In this document: piece by piece, positions 23,254 through 34,486 of the stretch
Numbering within the stretch: the stretch's first letter is position 1
How the letters are laid out: every line of letters begins with the position of its first letter
Position numbers and translations under genes: made by a program
The notes under the pieces: model-generated
Told to the model about the DNA's origin: nothing
The model's input: the letters and a program-made list of their open reading frames with translations, nothing else
Databases searched by the model: none
Assembly: GCF_963169125.1 (NCBI RefSeq)
Contig: NC_084793.1
Coordinates: forward strand, 218,514,652-218,578,651
Direction of reading: 5' to 3'
Length of the DNA: 64,000 nt
From: Humulus lupulus
Taxonomy: Eukaryota; Streptophyta; Magnoliopsida; Rosales; Cannabaceae

Positions 23254-25391
23254 TGTCGCGTCCCAAATTTTCTAATAAGGCTTGGTGCCTTGAATAGTGT
23301 GTCGAGAGGACAATAATTGATTTAATTGAATTATTAGGTGAATTAATTATGATATATGTGCATCATTACGTGATTGCTTGAGTTATATTAAAACATGATT
23401 AGACATGCATGTTTAGGTGTATTGAATATGCATGTGGGCCCGTTCTTGTTAATAAGGGCATATTTGTAATTTTGGCCAATTAAGGACATAAATGTAATTA
23501 TGTTTGTGTTATGACTAAGACTGCATTGTTATGTGGGTGTATTTGCGATATTGGGCTCGAGGCAGTCCTAGTGAGCGGATTAGCAGAATAGTCACAACGG
23601 GGTCAAATACTCGGCTCGAGGTGAGCCTCGGGGTATTTTGTGAACGTAGAACGTATTCGGGATTGCTGAGTAACAGGTAGTTATTTAGCAATTATTTGAG
23701 TATGGCTAGATCAATTGGGGACTTATAGGAGTACTCGAGGAATTAGCGGGAACGTGGCAAATGACGGGTTTGCCCTTGGAGGCATTAAAGGGCTAAGAGT
23801 TGACCTAGGGGTATTCTGGTCATTTTGGTGCCAAAGGATAGACTTGGTTAGGCTAGACATCAGTAGAACACTTGGGAGATTTTGGGTTTTTTAGGAGGGA
23901 GCTCTGAATTTGGGGCTGGGAATTGAGGAATCAAGCTAACAGCAAGTGTGGAGTTAGCTCAAGGTTGAAATCATCTCTAAGGTGAGCTTTACAATTTGAT
24001 ATTATTATGGATTCTCTGATTAATATAGGTTTTAACTGAGTCTTTTGTGCTAGCCTTGGTTGTTATGTCAGTATAGGATTCATCATTAGTTTTTGGGTGA
24101 TTATGGTGCTTATGTTGTGTGATTGGGAGTTCTAGACTGAATTCTTAGTCTAGCTGATGTATAGGTTGAATTTTAGTGAATTTGGCTCGGGAAAACGCAG
24201 GAAAAAATGTGGGAAAAACTGTGTTCGCGAGGTCGTGTCGCGACCCACATGAACCCAGAAGAGCCAAGAAGCTTGCTGAAATGCCTTACTGCCGCGACAC
24301 TGTGCAGGGCGCATTGCGGTACGTTACTAGGAAAATTCCTAGGTTGCTCTCTTACTTGTAGAGGGCCTCGACGCCTCTGAGGTGGGTCGTGGCTCAAATG
24401 GAAAATGTTAGCCAATTAGGGTTTTTGGGCTTGGGAACTCAAACTTTAGGGCTCGGGAAGGATCCTACTACCTGGTATAGTAGAGTTCAAGGTCTCGGAG
24501 GCTAGTTTATTATTCTGAAGCTTTTAAATCATATTTGATTGTGATGATTATTTATTATTATGTTGTGACTAGGTTTTACTGCTAAGGCTCGGGAATAGGG
24601 ATCGTGCTCCAGATCGCCTTGTACAGTAAGCTTGGGACTCTGGTAAGAAAGTTGTATGTGCCTGTAGAGTAGGGCATGGCCCGATTGTTTGTGTTTGTTT
24701 TATGCTTAGTGTTATGTGTATATGACTTCAACTATTATGTTATATATTTGTTAAGACTGAGCGGCAAGGGCTGGGATCGGCATGGGTCGAAAATGGCAAT
24801 AAGCATGCTGGATGCAGGCCACCATGGCATAGCCACCTAAGGTGTTGTACTCACCCTCTCGGTTAGGATCGCGAACCTAGTGCATGGTAATGCACCTTGA
24901 TTGGCTTAGGCCGCTATTGTGAATTGTCTATCGTATGTGTTTTGTTATGCACTTATGGAAATGAGTTGTTATATGCTATGTTGTGGAGTTTTCTTGCTGG
25001 GCATTTGTTCGCGTGTTCTCTATGGTGCAGGTAAGGGCAATGGAAAGGCCAACCAATCTTGAGTTGGAGGACATGGATTGGTGCATACATGTTTGGCCTA
25101 CATGGCCGCCACGGCTGAGGTAGTTTGAGGAACGCTGTATAAACGACCGATTTTGTTGTCTAGGCGATAGTGTAAAGACTTTTGAGTTGTAAATATGTCT
25201 TAAAAAGTCTTTTGGGATCCCATGTAACTTTTCTATAATTATAATGACTGTTTAAACCTTTTTATGAAATTTTCATTAAATGGACCTTTATTTTAACTTA
25301 ATCACACTTTCTGGTTTAAAACCTCAATTATCGAGTTAATTGCACATTTTAAAATCACATAGTAACGACTCTAGTGTAGTAGGGCATTACA
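23254..25391 (+). repeat. Solo LTR A1 (family A)
   Basis: 2138 bp from TGTCGCGTCCC to GGGCATTACA with a perfect 5-bp TSD agcac (23249-23253 and 25392-25396). Collinear with A2, B and the reversed A0: early TCTAATAAGGC block, central GGTAAG motif near 24640, TGGTGCAGGTAA block near 25025 and closing GGGCATTACA. No internal coding sequence. TGTAAC-type starts and GGCATTACA ends are usual for plant gypsy LTRs, probably chromovirus; that family call is inferred. Confidence 0.85.
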
Positions 25392-25929
25392 AGCACTCTT
25401 GGTTCTTACTACATAGTAGTCCCATGGAGACAAAAGGGTACCTCTGCAGGCTGCACATGATTGTGGTGTAGGTATTAGTGGTGCTAGAGAGGTGGTGGTC
25501 TGTTCTGGTATATATCAGAGACCTGCAGGTAATGCTCTAGGCTTTGTGCTATTTCGTACCACCACTACTTCTTTGGAATATATGTCAAGAGCGTGTTAGT
25601 GGAGGCTTCACCTTGCACTATCCTTGTACTACCACTACTTATCTAGAGTGGACCTTATAACCGCGCTCTGTATCCTCTTGGTTGGTACGTATATTTTGTA
25701 CCTGTACGTGTACCACATCCCTAAGGGATGTTTTCACCTTTACAAGATGTGCATGTGCTTCGAACATCTTTATATTCTCCTAAGTATCGCACTACTTGTG
25801 TCCTTTGTGGAGATACATATAGGAGGCGCAACCCGTTGGTGACACCTACGCCAGAAGATTAGGTAGGGCCTCGTCAGCAAGGCGTGCATCTCTAATAGGT
25901 TAGGAGGGAAAGATCTCGTGGGATGGCCT

Positions 25930-26330
25930 ATGAGAGTGAGGCGTGACACCATATGCAAGGGGTGCCTCATGAGATCCTAGAAACGAGGCGTGCATGTGTT
26001 GCACGAGGCCAGGCAGCTAGAGCCTCCGCACAAGGCGCGACATCAGGATCGAGGGGCACCTTGCGAGATCTTAGGCATGAGGCAGGCGTGTCCTGCACAA
26101 GGCTATGAGGCTGGAGACTCAGTGCGACTCGGGACATCAAGTGCGAGGGGTGTCTCACAAAATTGTACCCGCTAGTCTTTTGAAGTGAGGCTAGGCAGCT
26201 GAAGCCTCTACGCAAGGTGCGACATCAAGTGCGAGATGCGCCTCACGAGATCCAAGGCATGAGGCGGGCATGTACTATGCGAGGCTAGGCGGCTAGAGCC
26301 TCTGTGCGAGGTGCGACATCTACAAGACAG
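25930..26330. repeat. ~90-bp degenerate tandem repeat in D 5' LTR
   Basis: Four copies of a G/C-rich unit containing a GAGGC(C/T)AGGC...AGAGCCTC core start near 26005, 26098, 26187 and 26281, so the period is about 90 bp. Similar but fewer units occur in the left LTR (11650-11830). Short ORFs on both strands here are products of the repeat. Confidence 0.7.
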
Positions 26331-26370
26331 GGGTCCTTTTTTGGTGTGGAGTTTTGGCATCTACAAAAAG

Positions 26371-26809
26371 GCAAACAACAATCTTATAGATGTTGTCCTT
26401 ACTACCAGTGCATAAGTCTCGAAATAATCTATGCCCTCCTTTTCTCTAAACCCTTTAGCCATTAATCTTGCCTTATAGGATTGAATGGTCCCATTAGTGT
26501 TGTATTTTCTTCGAAATACTCACTTGCAACCTATTGTCTTTGATCCTTGTGGTAGATCAAAAATCTCTCAAGTTTGGTTAGACATTATTGAATCCATCTC
26601 ATCATTTATTGCCTGTTTCCAGAAGTTAGAGTCCCTTGAGTACATAGCTTCTTGGAAAATTTTAGGATCATCCTCCATTGAAGTATCACAGGATACTTCC
26701 AAGTATCTCCCTTGTGGTTTCCCCCTACTAGGTAAAGAGTCTACACTTTAAGTGTTAGGCTTCTTCTAGGCAATATCAGTTGCTCTAAAACCCTTGAAGG
26801 TAACTCCTC
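26371..26809 (-). pseudogene. Copia L integrase-RT linker and RT N-terminus
   Basis: Minus-strand reading with stops gives ISPSYMEDD-type linker, EAMYSRDSNFWKQAINDEMD (RT entry), FRRKYNTNGTIQSYKARLMA and KGFREKEGIDYFETYA, ending SIRLLFAF at the D insertion point. The RT continues at 10875. At least two in-frame stops are present. Confidence 0.75.
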
Positions 26810-27506
26810 TTATGTTCCTTCTAATGCGATCGGTTCGTGAGGCTTATTGTCACTATAAAACAAATTCTCAGAGAACTTAACTTCTCTTGATTCGATTATC
26901 ACATTAGAGTCCAAGTCTAATAGCCTATAGGCCTTGCTATTTGAGGCATAGCCTGCAAACACACATTTGATGGCCCTTGCACCCAACATGGTCCTTTCAA
27001 GCTCCATGCACTTGCAATAAGCAAGGCACCCCCACACTTTGAGATACCCCAGGTTGGGCCTCTTTCCTTTCCATATCATATATGGTGAAATATGATTCTT
27101 CTTTAGAGGAATCTGGTTTAGAATATGACAAGCGGTAAGCAAGGCTTCTCCCCATAATGCAAAACTCAAATTTGCATGTAATAGCATATCATTATCATTT
27201 CAACATATTTTTTATTTTTTCTTTCCGCTATACCATTTTGTTGGGGTGTATAAGGGGCTGTACATTAATGTATTATACCATGCATCTCACAAAACAGATT
27301 GAATTCATCAGAAAAATATTCACCACCCCTATCACTTCTAATTAATTTAATTTTCTTTTCCAAGTTATTTTAAACTTAAGCTTTATAGATTTTAAAAATG
27401 CTAAAGGCCCCATCCTTATTCTGAAGCTAGTACACATATGTGAATCTAGAATAATCATCAATAAAGGTAATAAAATACCTATGTCCACCTCTAGTAATTA
27501 TTCCAT
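26810..27506 (-). pseudogene. Copia L integrase core and C-terminus
   Basis: The frame 26810-27187 has the copia GKRPNLGYLKVWGCLAYC and GYASNSKAYRLLDLDSNVII blocks. The core upstream (27190-27506), read with stops, shows FITFIDDYSRFTYVY (first D), IRSDRGGEYFSDEF (second D) and YTPQQNGIAERKNK (catalytic E), so all three DDE residues are still readable. Two or more nonsense changes break the frame. Confidence 0.85.
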
Positions 27507-28130
27507 TCAATTCACATATAAATCAGTATGTATCAATTCTAACAAATTAGTTTTCCTTTCAACACTTGGAAAATGTTTCTTTGCCATCTTAGATTTAACA
27601 CATAATTCACATTCATTATGTTCAACATCATTGCATACAATTAAACCACCTTTGATAACTTTTTTAATTGTACTATATCTTATATGAGCAAGTCTATTGT
27701 GCCAAAAACTAATAGAATCATAGCCAAACATATAAAAGGAATAAGAGCATGCATTATTATCAAAATAATTGTCTTTGGTATGCAATTTTATCATTCCATC
27801 ATAAACATACCCTTTCCCCACAAAATAGTTCCCCTTGGATAGAATTAGCTTGCCGGACTCAAAAACAACTTTGATGCCCAGTTTGCTCAACAAGTGCCCA
27901 CTCACAAGATTCCTACTCATATCTAGAGCATACAAGACATTTTCCAATAAAACCTTTTTTCCCGATGTAAAGTAAAGATCAATATTCCCCTTGCCCAAAA
28001 CCTTGGATCTATGCTCATTACCCATTTGTATCTCATGGCCATCTCTTGATTCTTCAAAGGTTTTGAAGATCTCTCTATCATAAGTCACATGAATGGTAGC
28101 ACAAGTGTCATACCACCATCATTTCACTTT
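27507..28130 (-). pseudogene. Copia L protease and GAG-pre-integrase
   Basis: 193-residue frame plus its N-terminal extension to 28130. The protease motif reads WWYDTCATIHVTYDRE, with D-T-C where the retropepsin triad is normally D-S/T-G, exactly as in copia J. The HHCC module has FWHNRLAHIRYSTIKK and CELCVKSKMAKKHFP, and the integrase core begins LLELIHTDL. One in-frame interruption lies between the protease and the zinc knuckle. Confidence 0.85.
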
Positions 28131-29056
28131 CCCTGGATGGCATTCACCTCACTCAAGGTAGAAACCAACTCCTCTTTGGCTGTGTTGAGCTTGGATCCAT
28201 GGTTGTGGGACATTCGGTATTTACATTCTCTAGGCATGTGGCTGTTCTTGCCATAAAAAAACAAGGGCCTTTCACACCCTTGAATTTCCCTTCATTCTTC
28301 TTAGGGAATAGATGAATATCCCTCTTTGATTGTGGTTTCTTGTGGGCCTTCCTCTTGGATTGAAAGTGTTTCTCTATGGCGTTATCCTTGGATGACCCAA
28401 CATTGGAGTCTTCCATACACTTGTCTCTAGAACAATACTCCTCTTCAATCCTTAGGTGCTTTAGGATCTCTTCCAAAGATATCTCTTCATTCTTATGGGA
28501 AATCTTATTTGTATAGCCACTCCAAGATGGAGGAAACTTGGTTATAATCCCACCCACAATGAAGGGTTTTGGCAATGTTATCTTAAGATTCGATAATTTA
28601 TTCACAATCAATTGAAGCTCATGTACATAGCAGATTAAGGATTTACCATCAAATAATTTAAATTCCATGTACTGTGTTATGAGGAATTTCTTGGTACCTT
28701 CTTCTTCATTTTCGTACTTCTTCTCAAGAGTTTCCCAAATCTCCTTTGTCGATGTAGTGTTTTAGTAGAGATTATAGAGACGATCCCATAGAGCATTGAG
28801 ATTGTGGCATCTGCATATGAGCTCATCCTCTTCCCATTTCCTCCTTTCCTTGATCACCTCTTGAGTATCATCATCTTTCGGAGCCTCCAAAGTCTTCAAC
28901 TATTTTTCAAGAATGTAGTGTACCTTCAAAGTTGTGAGGAGGAACTTGACTTGACATGCAAACAATAAAAATTTGAGCCATCGAATCGATCTAGTCTTAC
29001 TAGATCTTGAGACATGAACTTGAGGGCTGAGATTCAGTAGCTTTCTTCCATAGCTT
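28131..29056 (-). pseudogene. Copia L gag
   Basis: Start ATG near 29056 (MEES). Frame 28153-28668 has FKLFDGKSLICYVHELQLIV, KFPPSWSGYTNKISHKNEEI and a basic linker, the UBN2 gag signature. The zinc knuckle (GPCFFYGKNSHMPREC) is readable only in a different frame, after a run of seven A/T bases at about 28254-28260: a one-base slip in a homopolymer. Its second cysteine is Tyr. Confidence 0.8.
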
Positions 29057-29116
29057 TGGTTAGTAGATAAAACTTAGAGATATACAAACATAGGTTTAGA
29101 AATAGAGATTTTTGAT

Positions 29117-29235
29117 TGTTGGGGGTTAAAGGCAATACCTTAGTTTTGTATATTAAAACTCAAAATAATAAACATGATTAATCTAAACTCAATGGAAGAA
29201 GATTACAAAGTACATAAACATAAATAAACAAAGTG
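29117..29235 (-). repeat. 5' LTR of copia L, left arm
   Basis: Starts TGTTGGGGGTT and matches 8201-8320. It is broken by the LINE at 29236; the rest resumes at 40371. Confidence 0.85.
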
Positions 29236-29615
29236 CTTAGAAGACACAGCCCAAATGAACTTGGCCAATAAAACTTTGTTCCAATTTGAGCCCTCTTTAA
29301 AACCCACACCACCTAAAGTTTTAGGAAGACAAACTTGAGACCAAGAGGAGCAATGGAATTTACAGCGATGGCCATTGGCACCCCATAAAAAGTTACGAAA
29401 AATCCTATCAATTTCTTGAATAACACTAATTGGAAGCATAAAAATTTTCATCTAGTAGTTACGAATACCCAGTAAAACCGAGAATATCAGCTGAGTTCTC
29501 CCTACAAAAGATAAGTGTCTACTCGCCTAAACATGGAGTCTAGCATGAAGCTTCTTGATAATCTCACTACAATCAGCAACTTGCCATCATGCGGGTTTCA
29601 ACGAAACTCTCAGAT
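29236..29615 (-). pseudogene. LINE RT, distal part (inverted segment)
   Basis: Minus strand, continuing from 39225: KKLHARL block, a 20-residue window FVGRTQLIFSVLLGIRNY-type, MKIFMLPISVIQEIDRIFRN, FLWGANGHRCKFHCSSWSQV, LPKTLGGVGFKEGSNWNKVL and LAKFIWAVSSK, after which the LINE ends at the TSD. This is the post-RT thumb/connection region conserved in plant L1-like elements. Stops are present near 29460 and 29545. Confidence 0.8.
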
Positions 29616-31918
29616 ACTTCTGTAATGCTCCGAATTCTCCGATGTGTTTAGTGGCGGGAATAGTACGCCTGGAGGGCCATACTTGTTTAATTATGCCATT
29701 AAATGAATATATGCATGTATATGTGAATTATATTATAATATGATGTTAAATACATGCATGTGGGTCCACATTTTAATTACAGGGGTGTGATGGTAATTTG
29801 GCCTGTTGAGGGTATAATTGTATATTTGTATGCATGTCGGTGATATATTGTTGAGACCACATTATAAGGTGGGTTTGTTCGAGCTATTCGGCATGAGACG
29901 ATCTTGGATTACTAGTTAGCGGTCTGGTCATAACAGGTTTAAGTTTGGGGCTCAGGATGAGCCTCGAGGTGATTTTAATGATTAGAGCGTTATCGGGAAT
30001 TAAAGGGTAACGGGATATAAATTATTGGTGTTTGAGGTTATCGAGGATAGCGGGAATGGGAGAGCGTTAATTATGATTAACGAGATAGGTTGGAAAGGAA
30101 AAATTTTCCCTTGGGAGCTTTTAGAAACCCTTAATTGACCTAGGGGTATAATGGTCTTTTTACCCCTAGAATAGATATAAACTACCTTTGGTTGTGAAAC
30201 AGAGAGAAAACGGAGTGTGATCAAGAGCTTACCCGTACCTTCCTTCTCCTTCATCTTCTTTGTGATTTTTGAGCCCTTGTTAAGGATTCTAGCTTGGGAA
30301 GTAGACCTTCGGAGTTTGGGAGAGTGTTCCACCATCGAAGAACAACACAACCTAAGTTTGAGGTAAGTTTCTAGCCACTAGTTTCCTAGTTTGCTCTATT
30401 TTGGTATTTAGTTTCAGCTTGTGATTTTGTTGTGGATAGTTGGAATTGATGGAAGTTTTGGTTGGGGTTTAGCTTGGGTTTTGATGAGGGAGTGATATAG
30501 ATCAAGTTTAGGGGTTGTATTGGATGTTTGGGTGGTGTTTGAGCTTGGTTTGAAAGGTTGGTTCCAAGGAAAATTGCAAGGGAGGAAAAACCAGAGTGTT
30601 GGATGAACTGGGGGTTGGGCCGCGGCTCTTGAGGGGTGCTGAAGGAGGCCGCCTCTGTTTGAGGGGCAGGCCGCGGCATGGCTAGGGAGGGCCGCGGCCC
30701 TTAGTGGCATTTTGGCCAGAAATGGGTTTTTTGCTTGGGGATGCTAGCCTTAGGCCTCGGGATCGATCCTACTACCCGGTTTAGTAGTATTCGATGTCTC
30801 GGAGGCTAGGTTTTGGTTTAGGAACCCTTCGTTATTCATTTGATTGATGGAATCCCATAATTGGTTATGACCAGGTAACCGCTAAGGAATCAAAAGGACG
30901 ATCGTTCTCAGGGGTCGTTCTTATTATACTTCTCGCTCGGACCTGAGGTAAGAAAACTGCACCCTGTGTATATATGACATGGATGATTGTTATTGAGGCA
31001 TGTTGAGGGATAAATGTTGACATGGATTGCCTATTAAATGCTAGAGAATGTTGTATACTTGTAGATGTACTGACTAGTCAGGGATACTGACCTAAGAGTC
31101 AGAAATGGCATAGCGTCATGAACGCAGGGCCAAATGAAGATTAAATCTAATCGATATCAGCATTGAATGGCTCTAAGGCATTAACGCTGGACCGACCCTA
31201 AGGTAGATGAACTTATAAGCGCTTGGCTAGTCTAAGACTAGATACTAGAGCCAGAGCCTAAGGCCTCGGTGACTGCTTGCCACATGGCTAGGGAACGATG
31301 TTCCAAGGTTATGACTCTATGGTCATGAGGAAGGTTATGTTGGTGACTAGTCACCATGCACCTATCCTGTTCGAACTAATACAAGTTCACTTATCTATTA
31401 AGCCTCGGTGACCCTATCGTCACAAGGCTAAAGGGAGCTAGACCCAACTTAGTGACTTTTGCGACTGTCACCTATTTGTTTGGACTGGTTGTCCTGAATG
31501 ATTATTATGATCATTGATGATATTAGATCATGCTTTATTGTGTTTTCTTGCTGGATCTTGGCTCATGGGTGCTATGTGGTGCAGGTAAAGGGAAAGAAAA
31601 GCTCACCCCGCCTTGAGTGGAGAGCTTAGGTGGTGATGTGTACATATGCGACCGCTTGACCACCACGACCAAGGAGTTCTCAGAGGAATTAGGGGGTTTA
31701 CCCTATTTTTGCCGCTTAGGTCGATGGGTTTGTGTGGATGCTCAATATTCCACACCCATAAAAGAACCAAGACGTGCGCTATGGTCCCTTAAAGGCCTAA
31801 ATGCATGTGTGAGCCACGAGATGCTCGAGGCACAACCCTCTCGCAACGGCCTCGCATGCTTAGGACCGTGCCCTGCGAGATGATCTCGCGCACCCAGGCT
31901 CGCGCTCCAGCGCCATGG

Positions 31919-32142
31919 CCTCACGCCCCAGCAAGCCCTCGGCCTTGCGCAGCCACGCCCGCGACACCAGGTGGCCTCGCGCCCCAGCAGGCCCTCAGCC
32001 TCGCACAGCCACGCCCGCGGCACCAGGTGGGCTCGCGCCCCAGCAGGCCCTCGACCTCGCGCAGCCACGCCCGCGGCACCAGGTGGCCTCGCGCCCCAGC
32101 AAGCCTTCGGCCTCGCGCAGCCACGCCCGCGGCACCAGGTGG
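31919..32142. repeat. 56-bp tandem repeat, left block (4 units)
   Basis: Four G/C-rich units of exactly 56 bp: 31919-31974, 31975-32030, 32031-32086 and 32087-32142, each containing CAGCCACGCCCGCG(G/A)CACC and ending CAGGTGG. A fifth unit begins at 32143 and is interrupted after 5 bp by M. Because 56 is not a multiple of 3, all frames stay open in places and produce spurious A/R/P-rich ORFs. Confidence 0.95.
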
Positions 32143-32147
32143 CCTTG

Positions 32148-32762
32148 TGTCACGGGCCGGCTATTTGGGTACTCCAACTAGACGGAACGTGCGGCACTTG
32201 CAGACTCTTCAAGCTAGCAAGTCAGCCTACAACACACACCTACAGGAAAACAAACTCAGCGGTTAGCCACATACACATCTCGGACTTGCAACGGGCGAAT
32301 AACGAAGTATGAGCAAGCACAAAGCAAGTCATTCCTAGGAACGTCCACACAACACAAAGCACACAACAAGGCAAGTGGCACACAGTGGCCCAACGAAGGT
32401 AACAAACAAGTAACACATAAGCAACAAGGAAGCACACAGGGGCAAGTATGGATAAATGTTATTTCATTAATATATAGCCTTGATAGGGCAAGGGAGTACA
32501 CAGCTTTGGCCCCTATCTGCTGATGGCCATGGTGCTTCCCTAAGTCACCAGGTCACCTCCCCCTAAGGAGCCTTCTAGGGAAATAAAGTCTTCCCAGGAA
32601 CATATATGATTTTTGTCTGGGAGACATATGCAATATTACAAAACTGCCACTACCCTATCCCATGAGGTTGCTTGGTGCAAGACTTGACTAATGATCAAGC
32701 ATCAAGACATGCTCATTACAAAATGGCCCCATGTGGGTGTGCCAAAGGGGCAGCACGCCACA
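32148..32762 (-). repeat. 3' LTR of gypsy M
   Basis: 615 bp, TGTCACGGG to GCACGCCACA. It differs from the 5' LTR at 32153 (C versus T), 32702 (T versus C) and 32707 (A versus G) only; all are transitions. A TATATA box on the minus strand lies near 32470-32476. Confidence 0.97.
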
Positions 32763-32774
32763 CTCTCCCCCACT
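32763..32774 (-). other. Polypurine tract of gypsy M
   Basis: AGTGGGGGAGAG on the minus strand, abutting the 3' LTR start TGTGGCG. Confidence 0.85.
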
Positions 32775-34141
32775 TAATCTTTCGGCGCCCTCGACAAAGT
32801 AGCTTGTAGATCTTCAATCTTTTGCGTGAGCTTCTTCAAGTCTTCCACCCTTTCCCAGCTGATTTCGTCATCAGCGAGCCCCTTCCATTTTACCAGATAT
32901 TCTTTATGCTTTTTACGGTCAGTGGTGACCATTCTTTCCGCCAGGATTTCTTCAGGTTGACGCTTGCTCCTTGGCTGAACACTGACTCCTCCTCTGGTTG
33001 ACTGGTTGCGCTCTGGATTGGCTGGATCTTCATGATACGGCTTCAAGTTGCTGACGTGAAGGACCGGGTGTATCTTTATCCAAGCGGGTAGTTCGACTTT
33101 GTATGAAGTTAGGCCAACTTTTGAGATGACTGAGACTGGACCCTCGTACTTGCGGACGAGTCTGATGTCTTTGTCCCCTCGAAATCTCAACTGTTCGGGC
33201 CGCAGCTTGATTAACACTAAGTAACCTGCTTTGAACTCCAGTGGTCTGCGCTTCTGATCTGCCCACTTCTTCATTCTTCTTGAGGCTTTCTCTAGATAAG
33301 CTCGGGCAATCTCTGTTATCTTCTTCCAGTCTTTTGTGAAGTGAAAGGCTCGCGGGTTCCGACCGCGATATTCGTCCACTGTGTGGGGTAACAGTGGTTG
33401 CTGTCCATTAACAACTTCAAAAGGGCTCTTATTCGACGAAGAACTCTTTTGAGAGTTGAAACAAAATTGAGCTACATCGAGTAGTTGCGGCCAATTCTTC
33501 TGATTGGCATTGACAAAGTGGCGCAAGTACTCCTCCAACATCCCATTGAATCTTTCTGTCTGCTCATCTGTCTGCGGATGGTAGCTCGAGGAAATATTCA
33601 GTTGTGACCCCAAGAGATTGAATAATTCGGACCAAAAGGTCCCCATGAATCTTCCATCTCGGTCACTGACGATGTTCTGGGGCACTCCCCAATATTTGAC
33701 AATATGTTTGAAAAATTGTCTGGCTGTCTCTTCTGCCAAACAGTACTTTGACACTGGGATGAATGTTGCATACTTCGAGAATCTATCCACGACCACCAAG
33801 ATCGCACTTAAATCTCCTGTCTTCGGAAGACTGGTGATAAAGTCAAGCGACACGCTCTCCCACGGTCGGCTTGGGACTCGCAAGGGCTCCAAAAACCCAG
33901 GTGTCTTGTTCCTATCGACCTTGTCTTCCTGGCAGACCAAACAGGTCTTGGTGTACTCCACTACATCGTCCCGCATTTGTGGCCAGTAATATCCCTGCTT
34001 CAAAAAGGCATGGGTTCTCTGCCACCCTGGATGACCTGCCCACAGAGTGTCATGACACTCGCTTAGTAATGTCCTTCGCAAATCTCCAGCTTTTGGAACA
34101 TACAAGCGCCCCCCTTTAGCCCACAGAAGGTCATCCTCCAC
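32774..34141 (-). pseudogene. Gypsy M integrase with C-terminal chromodomain
   Basis: 455 residues in frame (begins after a stop, so the start shown is not a real initiation site). Order: HHCC zinc finger (HDTLWAGHPGW, then TCLVCQEDK; about residues 29-70), catalytic core with D (VSLDFITSLP), D (IVSDRDGRFMG) and E (SYHPQTDEQTERFNG), the GPF/Y-like module (RLVRKYEGPVSVI), and a chromodomain (EYLVKWKGLADDEISWERV; about residues 395-440). The chromodomain directs insertion toward modified chromatin. This segment is itself undamaged, but it is cut from RNase H by the TAG at 34142-34144. Confidence 0.95.
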
Positions 34142-34486
34142 CTAGAACTGGAGAGTCTTGCCTTCTATTACGAGCTTCAGGATGGTCCCGAAAACTGGGT
34201 CTTTCTCTAGGTTTTCTTTAATGCATTCCTTGAGTGGAGTGTTCACCACGCTAGCCGATAAACCATCCATGATCTTTAGAGTCGCCAACTCCGCTTTGCG
34301 ACTTAAGGCGTCAGCTGCCTGGTTCAAGTGTCTTGCCCTGTGCTCAAAACGGAAGTCAAATTCTGCCACAAACTCCTGCCATCGAGCCTGCTTAGGGGTC
34401 AGCTTCGGCTGAGTAAGGAAATGACTCACAGCTGCATTATCCATCTTCACTACGAACTTTGACCCCAGCAAGTAATGCCTCCACAC
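34142..34486 (-). pseudogene. Gypsy M RNase H C-terminal half
   Basis: The in-frame continuation of RNase H: WRHYLLGSKFVVKMDNAAVS (active-site D), FLTQPKLTPKQARWQEFVAE, HLNQAADALSRKAEL (final D). It is delimited by two stops, TGA at 34487-34489 and TAG at 34142-34144. Each is one C-to-T change from a sense codon (CGA and CAG). Without them RT, RNase H and integrase would be continuous. Confidence 0.9.

Larger units (their letters stand above)
10881..26365 (-). mobile_element. Ty3/gypsy element D, Tat-type, with opposite-strand ORF
   Basis: LTR-bounded element (left LTR 10881-11898, right LTR 23038-26365) inserted in copia L RT, TSD ataag (10876-10880) versus aaaag (26366-26370). On the minus strand: 5' LTR, gag, PR, RT, RNase H, an additional archaeal-type RNase H, integrase; then an opposite-strand ORF before the 3' LTR. 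An additional RNase H plus an antisense ORF downstream of integrase is known for the Tat lineage (Grande/Cinful/RetroSat-2 type). Without E1 and A1 it is about 11.5 kb. The LTRs are clearly diverged, so it is old; all genes are broken. Confidence 0.8.
23038..26365 (-). repeat. 5' LTR of gypsy D, interrupted by solo LTR A1
   Basis: Arms 23038-23253 and 25392-26365, about 1185 bp after removal of A1 and one TSD copy. Ends TGTTGACGG and GGCATCTACA match the left LTR of D. The right arm carries a G/C-rich tandem repeat (25930-26330). It is also related to solo LTR C, which lies in the opposite orientation. Confidence 0.85.

Noticed and set aside
25770..26215. Overlapping ORFs of 60-80 codons on both strands
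   Set aside because: They lie in the ~90-bp G/C-rich minisatellite of the D LTR and have no consistent coding frame between repeat units.
31617..32312. Several overlapping A/R/P-rich ORFs on both strands
   Set aside because: They come from the 56-bp G/C-rich tandem repeat and LTR sequence; open in several frames at once, with no domain.
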